A stretch of 64,000 bases of DNA from an uncultured Paracoccaceae bacterium (GTDB lineage: Bacteria > Pseudomonadota > Alphaproteobacteria > Rhodobacterales > Rhodobacteraceae). The translations under genes were made by a program, and so were the position numbers. The stretch spans positions 1,426,001 through 1,490,000 of the forward strand of contig CANNCO010000001.1 of the NCBI GenBank assembly GCA_947503175.1. The letters are read 5' to 3'. The notes under the pieces are model-generated. The model ran no database searches and was not told where the DNA came from. It saw only the letters and a list, made by a program, of their open reading frames with translations. Shown here in pieces: positions 46,756 through 53,813 of this stretch (positions are counted from its first letter, which is position 1; each line of letters starts with the position of its first letter).

Positions 46756-47679
46756 ATGGCATTGATCGTCGGACGTTCCATCGCGGACGAGTTACGCAAC
46801 GGCGAAGCGGTTCAGGGCCGGTCGCTCTGGCAGGATGCCCGCGCCCGCTTTTTCCGCAACCGGGCCGCGACCACCGGGCTTGTGGTCCTTTTCCTCGTGG
46901 GCTGCTTCGCCCTATTCGGGCAGCATCTGGCGGCGTGGTCCAACGAGGACATCGACTGGAACCTGCTGGGCAGCGTCGAGGAACTCGGCGGCCCGAACTG
47001 GGAGAACGGCCATTACTTCGGTGTCGACGAGTTGGGCCGTGACCTCTTTGCCCGCACCGTTCAGGGCACGCAGGTCTCGCTGATGGTCGGCATCGTTGGC
47101 GCGCTGGTCTCGGTGGTGATCGGCACGCTTTACGGCGCGACCGCGGGGTTCATCGGCGGGCGGGTCGACGGGGCCATGATGCGTACCGTCGATATCCTCA
47201 TGTCGATCCCTTACATGTTCGTGCTGATCCTGATGCTTGTGGTTTTCGGGCGATCCCTTTTGATGCTGTTCATCGGGATCGGGCTGATCTCATGGCTTGA
47301 TATGGCTCGGATTGCGCGGGGCCAGACCCTGTCGATCAAGAACAAGGAGTTCGTGGAAGCGGCCGTCGCCACCGGCGTCCGCCCGCTGACCATCATCCTG
47401 CGCCATATCGTGCCGAACCTGCTGGGCGTCGTGATCGTCTATGCAACGCTTCTGGTGCCATCGATGATCATCTACGAGTCGTTCATCAGCTTCCTTGGTC
47501 TCGGCGTGCAGGAACCGAACACAAGCTGGGGCGCCCTGATCAATAGCGGGGCCAGCCAGATGCAATACGGCACGCTCTGGCAGATCGGATTTCCGCTGTT
47601 CTTCTTCGTGATCACGCTGTTTGCGTTCTTCTTTGTCGGGGACGGGTTGCGCGACGCGCTGGACCCGAAGGATCGGTGA
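46756..47679 (+). CDS. oppC: oligopeptide ABC transporter permease OppC
   Basis: A 307 aa permease partner of OppB with the N-terminal OppC extension, HYFGVDELGRDLFART near residues 90-105 and the EAA loop EAAVATGVRPLTIILRHIVPN near 204-224. It lies 3 bases after oppB. A structured 148-base gap separates it from oppD. Confidence 0.95.
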   Translation: MALIVGRSIADELRNGEAVQGRSLWQDARARFFRNRAATTGLVVLFLVGCFALFGQHLAAWSNEDIDWNLLGSVEELGGPNWENGHYFGVDELGRDLFARTVQGTQVSLMVGIVGALVSVVIGTLYGATAGFIGGRVDGAMMRTVDILMSIPYMFVLILMLVVFGRSLLMLFIGIGLISWLDMARIARGQTLSIKNKEFVEAAVATGVRPLTIILRHIVPNLLGVVIVYATLLVPSMIIYESFISFLGLGVQEPNTSWGALINSGASQMQYGTLWQIGFPLFFFVITLFAFFFVGDGLRDALDPKDR

Positions 47680-47708
47680 TGATGATAGATCGGAGCAAAG
47701 GACAAGGG

Positions 47709-47785
47709 ACGCGCGGTACCGCGCGTTGGCACAATCGCGCCGCCCCGGGGGGGCGGTTCGGCGCGGCCCGGCGCTACCGCCGGGC
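47709..47785. repeat. cluster of three perfect inverted repeats between oppC and oppD
   Basis: Three hairpins in 77 bases: an 18-bp perfect palindrome at 47709-47726 (ACGCGCGGTACCGCGCGT); a 7-bp stem at 47740-47756 (CCGCCCC, loop GGG); and an 8-bp stem at 47766-47785 (GCCCGGCG, loop CTAC). No coding frame is evident. Likely an mRNA processing or attenuation region, or a short repeat element inserted in the operon. Confidence 0.7.
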
Positions 47786-47827
47786 GGAACAAAGCTATAA
47801 CCCTGCAACAACTGGCGGAGGGCAAAC

Positions 47828-48793
47828 ATGACCCTCCTGACCGTCACCGACCTTTCGGTTTCCTTCGCCACCAATGACGGCACCGTCAACGCCGTCAACA
47901 ATCTCAGCTTCCAGATGGGTGCCGGCGACACGCTCGCCATCGTCGGCGAAAGCGGATCGGGCAAAAGCCAGACAGCATTCGCGATCATGGGTCTTCTCGC
48001 CCGCAACGGCAGCGCCACCGGATCGGTCAACTTCGACGGAACCGAGATTCTGAACCTCTCGGACAGCGCGATGAACAAGATCCGCGCCCGCGAGATCGCG
48101 ATGATCTTTCAGGACCCGATGACCTCGCTCAATCCGTATATGAAGGTCTCGCACCAGATGATCGAGGTTCTGGAACTGCATATGGGCATGTCCCATCGCG
48201 AGGGGCTAACCGAGGCCATTAGGATGCTGGACGCCGTGCGCATTCCCGACGCCGCCAACCGGATCGGAAACTATCCGCACGAGTTCTCGGGCGGCATGCG
48301 CCAGCGGATCATGATCGCCATGGCGCTTCTCTGCCGTCCCCGCCTTCTAATCGCCGATGAACCCACCACGGCGCTCGACGTGACAGTGCAGGACCAGATC
48401 ATGACACTTCTGGCCGACATACAGGAAGAGTTCGGTTCGGCGATGATCCTGATCACCCATGACCTTGGGATCGTCGCGGGGGCCTGCGATCAGACGGTCG
48501 TCATGTATGGCGGGCGGATCATGGAGGCAGGACCAACCGCAGAGCTTTTTGCCACACCCGGACATCCCTATACCACGGGGCTGATCAGTGCGATCCCGCG
48601 CCTTGACGGCGATGACGAGGTTCTGCCCACGATCCCCGGTGAGCCGCCGAATATGCTGGGCCTGCCGCCGGGCTGCCCGTTCAACCCCCGCTGTGCCCTT
48701 GCGCGCGAGGTTTGCACCCAGACGATGCCCGCGGCTGAAATCAGCGGCAACCGCCTGCGCGCCTGCCACGCCAGTCTGGAGGAGGTCGCATGA
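47828..48793 (+). CDS. oppD: oligopeptide ABC transporter ATP-binding protein OppD
   Basis: A 321 aa ATPase with Walker A GESGSGKSQ, signature FSGGMRQRIMIAMAL, Walker B LLIADEPTTALD, and the C-terminal OppD/F-type iron-sulfur or zinc loop with cysteines (GCPFNPRCALAREVCTQ). GGAGGG lies 6 bases before the ATG at 47828. The ATGA overlap with oppF follows. Confidence 0.96.
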   Translation: MTLLTVTDLSVSFATNDGTVNAVNNLSFQMGAGDTLAIVGESGSGKSQTAFAIMGLLARNGSATGSVNFDGTEILNLSDSAMNKIRAREIAMIFQDPMTSLNPYMKVSHQMIEVLELHMGMSHREGLTEAIRMLDAVRIPDAANRIGNYPHEFSGGMRQRIMIAMALLCRPRLLIADEPTTALDVTVQDQIMTLLADIQEEFGSAMILITHDLGIVAGACDQTVVMYGGRIMEAGPTAELFATPGHPYTTGLISAIPRLDGDDEVLPTIPGEPPNMLGLPPGCPFNPRCALAREVCTQTMPAAEISGNRLRACHASLEEVA

Positions 48794-49791
48794 ACCAACC
48801 GCTGCTGGAAGCGACAGATGTCGAGGTGATCTTTCCCGTCGCGGGCCGGGGCGACTGGCCCTGGACACCGCCGCGCAAGCTGCGCGCGGTCAGCGGCGTG
48901 TCGGTCACGGTGAACGAGGGCGAGACGCTGGGCATCGTGGGTGAAAGCGGGTCGGGCAAATCCACGCTGGCCCGCGCGATCATCGGCACGGTCAAGGCAT
49001 CGGATGGCCGGATCCTCTGGAAGGGCGACGATCTGATCGGCATGACGCCGGAGACGCGCCGCGCCCATGCCAAGGACTTTCAGATGGTGTTTCAGGATCC
49101 TCTGGCGGCGCTCAATCCGCGCATGACCGTGGGTCAGATCATCGCCGAACCGCTGACCACCCACTTCCCGAACACGCCGAAGGGCGAGGTCCGTGAAAAG
49201 GTGCAGGAGATCATGGAGAAGGTGGGGCTTCTGCCCAACCTCGTGAACCGCTATCCGCACGAGTTTTCCGGCGGCCAGTGCCAGCGGATCGGCATCGCCC
49301 GGGCGTTGATCCTGCGCCCGAAGCTTTTGATCTGCGACGAGCCGGTGTCTGCGCTGGATGTCAGCGTGCAGGCGCAGGTGATCAATCTTCTGAAGGACAT
49401 CCAGCAGGAGTTTCGGCTTGCGATCATCTTCATCGCCCATGACCTGAGTGTCGTCCGCCATGTCTCGGACCGGATCGCGGTGATGTATCTGGGCCGTCTG
49501 GTCGAGGAAGGCCCGGGCAAGGAACTTATCTCCGACCCGTGGCATCCCTATACGAAGGCGCTGATCGCCTCGGTACCGGTGCCGGACCCCGAGGTGGAAC
49601 GCGGCCGCCACCGGGCGGCGCTCCCCGGCGAACTGCCCTCGCCCCTTGCGCCCCCATCGGGCTGCGTGTTCCGCACGCGCTGCCCGGTGGCGCGGGACAG
49701 CTGCACGGAGATCGTACCAGAGCGGCGGAAGGAAGGAACGCGGATGATCGCCTGCCCCTTTGCGCCGGAAGAGGTGCCTATCGGAAACTGA
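48790..49791 (+). CDS. oppF: oligopeptide ABC transporter ATP-binding protein OppF
   Basis: A 333 aa ATPase, partner of OppD: Walker A GESGSGKST, QMVFQDPLAALNPRM Q-loop, signature FSGGQCQRIGIARAL, Walker B LLICDEPVSALD and a C-terminal cysteine loop (SGCVFRTRCPVARDSC). It ends the operon, followed by a long inverted repeat. Confidence 0.96.
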   Translation: MNQPLLEATDVEVIFPVAGRGDWPWTPPRKLRAVSGVSVTVNEGETLGIVGESGSGKSTLARAIIGTVKASDGRILWKGDDLIGMTPETRRAHAKDFQMVFQDPLAALNPRMTVGQIIAEPLTTHFPNTPKGEVREKVQEIMEKVGLLPNLVNRYPHEFSGGQCQRIGIARALILRPKLLICDEPVSALDVSVQAQVINLLKDIQQEFRLAIIFIAHDLSVVRHVSDRIAVMYLGRLVEEGPGKELISDPWHPYTKALIASVPVPDPEVERGRHRAALPGELPSPLAPPSGCVFRTRCPVARDSCTEIVPERRKEGTRMIACPFAPEEVPIGN

Positions 49792-49803
49792 GCCACCCGC
49801 AGC

Positions 49804-49858
49804 CCCGGGCTTGATCCGGGGCCTCATGGGTTAGCCGAGACCCCGGATCAAGCCCGGG
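49804..49858. terminator. 18-bp perfect inverted repeat between convergent oppF and DUF2478 genes
   Basis: CCCGGGCTTGATCCGGGG at 49804-49821 is repeated inverted at 49841-49858 with a 19-base loop. The core (CCGGATCAAG-type) resembles palindromic elements scattered in alphaproteobacterial genomes. It can serve as a bidirectional terminator or mRNA end for both operons. Confidence 0.75.
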
Positions 49859-49870
49859 TATGCAGGTCTC

Positions 49871-50392
49871 TCAGGCGGCTTCCGCCGCCGCCACCGCCGC
49901 ATCAACCCATGCGATGACGGACGCCACATCCGGCGCGATGTCTTCGGAGAGCCCTTCGGCAAAGGCGTCGAACCCGTCCCGGTTCGCAGGGCCCACGGAT
50001 GTCAGCACCGGAACACCCAGTGACAACGCCCGGCCGATCAGGGGCCGGAAACCGCGCCCGTCCAGCTCCTGCTTGCCGTATTTGTTCACGATCACCAGAC
50101 GCGGGCCGGGCTGCGCCTCAAGCGACGCTTCGGCCAGGCCGACAGCGCTTTCCAGACCCGCCGGGTCCAGCCTGCAGCCGCGCGATAACGCGCCAAGGTC
50201 CTGACTGATCCGGATCACCTGCCCGCCCGCAAGCACTTCCAGATCCATATGGCATTTGCCACCGGGACGCCCCTCGATATTGTGCTGGATCGCTCCGGCC
50301 AAGGGCCAGCCGCGCGATGTCAGACGGCCCGCGACCTCGGCCAGAAGCAGGTCGGACGCGCCGGCCCCGTCGGGTGCGATAACCCCAAGCAC
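49871..50392 (-). CDS. DUF2478 domain protein
   Basis: A 173 aa protein beginning at GTG 50392. It resembles a P-loop nucleotidase fold with a degenerate N terminus (VIAPDGAGASDLLLAEVA), KCHMDLEVL near residue 47 and LVIVNKYGKQELDGRGF near 99-115. DUF2478 proteins are usually encoded near molybdenum genes; the role is unknown. Here it ends the formate dehydrogenase operon, whose catalytic subunit needs a molybdenum or tungsten cofactor. Confidence 0.82.
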   Translation of the reverse strand: MLGVIAPDGAGASDLLLAEVAGRLTSRGWPLAGAIQHNIEGRPGGKCHMDLEVLAGGQVIRISQDLGALSRGCRLDPAGLESAVGLAEASLEAQPGPRLVIVNKYGKQELDGRGFRPLIGRALSLGVPVLTSVGPANRDGFDAFAEGLSEDIAPDVASVIAWVDAAVAAAEAA

Positions 50393-50398
50393 GAAAGG

Positions 50399-50524
50399 TC
50401 AGTCAAGCCGCACGGCCGAGGTCGATCCCTGCTCGGCGCTGGAAAAGCCGGCCTGCTGCAGGCCGAAATCGGCGGCAATGGCGATCACGATAGTGGCCGC
50501 GAAGGCTAGCAACATGGGGCGCAT
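50399..50524 (-). CDS. 41 aa single-pass membrane protein in the formate dehydrogenase operon
   Basis: A small gene with ATG at 50524 and TGA at 50399-50401, encoding MRPMLLAFAATIVIAIAADF followed by a short polar tail rich in Ser and Ala. GGAG lies 6 bases upstream and overlaps the stop of the WD40-cytochrome gene, with 3 bases between the genes; DUF2478 follows 6 bases later. One transmembrane helix or uncleaved signal is predicted for residues 4-19. Function unknown; an assembly or anchor peptide for the neighbouring cytochrome is possible. Confidence 0.72.
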   Translation of the reverse strand: MRPMLLAFAATIVIAIAADFGLQQAGFSSAEQGSTSAVRLD

Positions 50525-50527
50525 GGG

Positions 50528-51847
50528 TTACTCCGTCGAAGGTTGTGTTTCGCGTCTCAGAAAGTCGATCAGATCGGCCCGGTCCTCGGGCTTCACGATC
50601 CGCTGCATCGGCATCTTCGTCCCCGGTATATAATGATCCGGGCCGATGTCGAACAGGGCATCTATGGTGTCTTCGTTCCAGATGATGTCGGTGGCAAGGA
50701 TGGCATCGGAATAGGCATATTCCGGCACCGTCCCCGCCTTGCGACCGAACAGGCCCTCAAGCGCGGGGCCTGCGCGGCGTTCGCCATCGGCCCCCAGCGT
50801 GTGACAGATCGAGCATTTGCGCAGGAACTGCCGTTCGCCATTGGGCACCGCCCCCGGCTCCACATGGAACTCGCGCCGGATCTCGGCCATGCGCGGCGCG
50901 CTGTCGGTTCCGTCCAAAGGCCAGAGGTACGCCTCGTTGTCGATCCCGCCCGCAATGACGCCGCTGCCATTGCCGGTAAAGGCCAGTGCCCAGATCGGGC
51001 CATTGAGCGCCGCGCGGAAATCGTGATCGATCCCCCAGCCATCGGTCTCGACGACCATGATATAGCCTTCGCCATCGCCCACCGCGATCCGCCCGCCATC
51101 GGGGCTTTGCGCCATGGCAAGAATCGGACGACGCCCGGCGGTCAGGTCTGCCACCTCATCGCCTGTGGCCAGATCAAGCGCCCGCGTCCCGCCGTCAAGC
51201 GCACCATAGGCGAGCCATCCCGCATCCTCGTTCAGCGCCAGCACGTTCACGCCGAACCCGTGCGAAGCAAGACGCCGGTGCAGCGTGTACCCATCGGCCT
51301 CCCACTCCAGAATGGTGCCGTCAAAGCCTGCCGAATAAAGCCGCGTGCCGTCACCGGACCAGATCACCGCGTTTACCGGACCGTCATGATCGGTCAGTTC
51401 CGCCAGCATCGCGCCGGTTTCCGTGTCCCAGACCCGCACTGTCCCGTCCCAGCTTGCCGAAGCCAGCCGGGCGCCGTTCTCGGATGCCGCAAGGCCCATG
51501 ACCTTGCCCTTGTGGCCCTCAAGCCGGTGCAGCGTGGACTGCCCGGTCACGTCCCAGATAATCACCCGGTAGTCGTCACCACCCGACGCGGCGCGGCCCA
51601 AGGGCAGCGGGATCACCACATTGACTGCGGCCTCATGGCCTTCAAGCCAGAATGCCGGACCGCCATCGCCCTCGACGGACCAGACGCCGACCGAATTGTC
51701 GAAACTTGTCGTCAGAAGCATCCCACCATCGCCCGACAGGGTGATGGACTTCACCGGCCCGCCATGGCCGGTGAATGTCCGAAACCCGTCCGCCGCGGCG
51801 CCAGAGGCACACGACAGGACGGCGACAAGGATCGCCGTCCGCAGCAT
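50528..51847 (-). CDS. WD40-repeat protein fused to a c-type cytochrome domain
   Basis: A 439 aa exported protein: signal peptide (cleavage near SGAAA), seven-blade WD40 propeller (about 20-320, repeated W/D blocks such as VRVWDTETG), then a cytochrome c domain with haem motif CSICH at 345-349 and an axial Met in PGTKMPMQRI. It lies 3 bases downstream of the formate dehydrogenase cytochrome b subunit. It may carry electrons in the periplasm, or position an electron acceptor via the propeller (inference). Confidence 0.9.
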   Translation of the reverse strand: MLRTAILVAVLSCASGAAADGFRTFTGHGGPVKSITLSGDGGMLLTTSFDNSVGVWSVEGDGGPAFWLEGHEAAVNVVIPLPLGRAASGGDDYRVIIWDVTGQSTLHRLEGHKGKVMGLAASENGARLASASWDGTVRVWDTETGAMLAELTDHDGPVNAVIWSGDGTRLYSAGFDGTILEWEADGYTLHRRLASHGFGVNVLALNEDAGWLAYGALDGGTRALDLATGDEVADLTAGRRPILAMAQSPDGGRIAVGDGEGYIMVVETDGWGIDHDFRAALNGPIWALAFTGNGSGVIAGGIDNEAYLWPLDGTDSAPRMAEIRREFHVEPGAVPNGERQFLRKCSICHTLGADGERRAGPALEGLFGRKAGTVPEYAYSDAILATDIIWNEDTIDALFDIGPDHYIPGTKMPMQRIVKPEDRADLIDFLRRETQPSTE

Positions 51848-51850
51848 CCG

Positions 51851-53119
51851 CTATTCAGCAGGCTTTGTGTTCGTCGCACCACCAGAGGCGCTATGGATGT
51901 CCTCCATGTGCTCTTCGACCCACAGGGAATGGTGCTCCTTGGCCCAGTTCAGGTCCACTTCACCCGATCCCATGGCATCGTAAGCGCCCTCCATCCCGAC
52001 GGAGCCGATATAGATATGCGCGATGATGATCGCCATCAGGACAAAGCTGACGATCGCATGCCAGAGCTGGGCGAACTGCATCTCTTCATGCGGCGCTAGC
52101 TGCTCGGGAAACGCCTCCATCCCCAGAAGGTTCGGAATACCGACACTGTTCAGTGCTGAGAATGTCTTGGCGAACATCGGCAGTTCGAACGGGAACAGCA
52201 ACGACAGACCGGAGGCAGAAATCGAGCCCCCCAGAAGGATCACCGACCAGAAGATGATCTTCTGACCCGCGTTGAACTTCTTCGCCGGCGGATGCGCCTT
52301 ACCGATGATCCCGCCACCCTTGGCGAACCACACCAGATCATGGCGGGACGGCAGGTTGTGAACCACCCAGAAGAAGAAGATCATGATGATCGCAAGCATG
52401 AATGCCCAAGAGACGTTGTTATGCACCCATTTCGACGCTAGAAGCAGCGATTCGACCCAGGCGCCATCCTGCCGCGCCATGATCTCGGCCTCGGTGTTCA
52501 GGGCGTCGGCGGGCTTCGGAAGCAGGAAAACGCGGGCATAAAGCGAGAAGAGCCCGGTGATCCCCAGAAGGATGAACGATCCGGCCAGAAGCCAGTGCCC
52601 GAAGCGTTCCAGCGCGTTGAAGCGCGTGATCGTCTCGGACGACCGTCCATGCGAAATGCGAATCCTGCCCCGCAGAAGATAGAACACGGCCAGTGCGGCC
52701 AGCGTTCCCAGAAGAAGATACCCGCCATAGGGTTTGACCACTTCCGAACGGAACTGATTCCACCACATGCCACGGTCCTGCATCAGAACGCGCGCTTCTT
52801 CGCCACCGGCCGATACCTTCACATCCGCAGTGCCAAAGCGCAGCGCCTCCCAGACCTCGGAGTCCGACGGGCCGCCCTGTGCGCCAAGCTGATCGGTCAG
52901 CCCGGCCGCGTTGCCGGCGACACTGTTAAAATCTCGCGGAATGCGCGGCTCGCCCTCGCCACGCTGGCGCGCCAGAATATCTTCGAGGGTGGAGTTCGCC
53001 TCTTCCACCGTCACCACGGATCCGGGCGCGGCTTCGTTGAGGTTCTGCGCCGAGGCTGCGACAGCCCCGAACACCAGTGCGAGTGAGAGAAGTAGCCAGT
53101 GCGGCAGGGTGATGTTCAT
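51851..53119 (-). CDS. formate dehydrogenase cytochrome b subunit (gamma)
   Basis: A 422 aa membrane subunit (FdnI/FdoI-like) that takes electrons from the Fe-S subunit to quinone. It starts with a signal-like segment, a periplasmic N-terminal extension of about 120 residues typical for alphaproteobacteria, then a helix near 150 and a four-helix di-haem core with His residues in RFGHWLLAGSFILLG, KWVHNNVSWAFM, and LWHAIVSFVLMAIIIAHIYIG. ATG 53119 has GGGAGG upstream; the frame runs on to 53242 but that would overlap the beta-subunit gene. Confidence 0.92.
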   Translation of the reverse strand: MNITLPHWLLLSLALVFGAVAASAQNLNEAAPGSVVTVEEANSTLEDILARQRGEGEPRIPRDFNSVAGNAAGLTDQLGAQGGPSDSEVWEALRFGTADVKVSAGGEEARVLMQDRGMWWNQFRSEVVKPYGGYLLLGTLAALAVFYLLRGRIRISHGRSSETITRFNALERFGHWLLAGSFILLGITGLFSLYARVFLLPKPADALNTEAEIMARQDGAWVESLLLASKWVHNNVSWAFMLAIIMIFFFWVVHNLPSRHDLVWFAKGGGIIGKAHPPAKKFNAGQKIIFWSVILLGGSISASGLSLLFPFELPMFAKTFSALNSVGIPNLLGMEAFPEQLAPHEEMQFAQLWHAIVSFVLMAIIIAHIYIGSVGMEGAYDAMGSGEVDLNWAKEHHSLWVEEHMEDIHSASGGATNTKPAE

Positions 53120-53202
53120 CGTCGTAATGCCTCCCATATGCAGAGAGGGCAGAGATTTCTGCCCCCTCTCCAGCTCTTTAAGTAGCCCCGGGGGGCGGGT
53201 GA

Positions 53203-53796
53203 TTACCCGCCCTTCTGGTCGTAGGCCGTACCCCAGCCCCATGCGCCCGATCCGAAGCCACGGGCCACCACGCGCTCGCGGTAGATCGTGGCCACGTCAT
53301 CGCCGTTCCCGGCCAGAAGCGCCTTGGTCGAGCACATTTCGGCACAGATCGGCAGCTTGCCTTCGGCAATCCGGTTCGAGCCGTATTTCTGGTACTCGGC
53401 TTGGGACATGTCCTCTTCCGGGCCACCGGCGCAGAAGGTGCATTTGTCCATCTTGCCGCGCGATCCGAAATTGCCGGCCTGCGGGAACTGCGGCGCGCCG
53501 AACGGGCACGCGTAGAAGCAATAGCCGCAGCCAATGCAGAGGTCCTTGGAGTGCAGGACGATGCCGTCGGCCGTTTGGTAGAAACAGTCGACCGGGCAGA
53601 CCGCCATACAGGGCGCGTCGGAACAATGCATGCAGGCGACCGAGATCGAGCGTTCGCCCGGCTTGCCGTCCTGAATGGTCACCACCCGTCGCCGGTTGAT
53701 GCCCCAGGGCACTTCGTGCTCGTTTTTACATGCGGTGACACAGGCGTTGCATTCGATGCAGCGTTCGGCGTCACAGAGGAATTTTGCTCTAGCCAT
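53203..53796 (-). CDS. formate dehydrogenase iron-sulfur subunit (beta)
   Basis: A 197 aa ferredoxin-like electron-transfer subunit with four [4Fe-4S] binding cysteine groups: CIECNACVTACKNEHEVPWG, CMHCSDAPCMAVCPVDC, CIGCGYCFYACPFG and CTFCAGG with later CAEMCSTKA. It links FdhA to the cytochrome b subunit. Shorter than E. coli FdnH because it has no C-terminal membrane helix. It lies 17 bases downstream of fdhA. Confidence 0.95.
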   Translation of the reverse strand: MARAKFLCDAERCIECNACVTACKNEHEVPWGINRRRVVTIQDGKPGERSISVACMHCSDAPCMAVCPVDCFYQTADGIVLHSKDLCIGCGYCFYACPFGAPQFPQAGNFGSRGKMDKCTFCAGGPEEDMSQAEYQKYGSNRIAEGKLPICAEMCSTKALLAGNGDDVATIYRERVVARGFGSGAWGWGTAYDQKGG

Positions 53797-53813
53797 TTTC
53801 TTTCATTCCTCCC

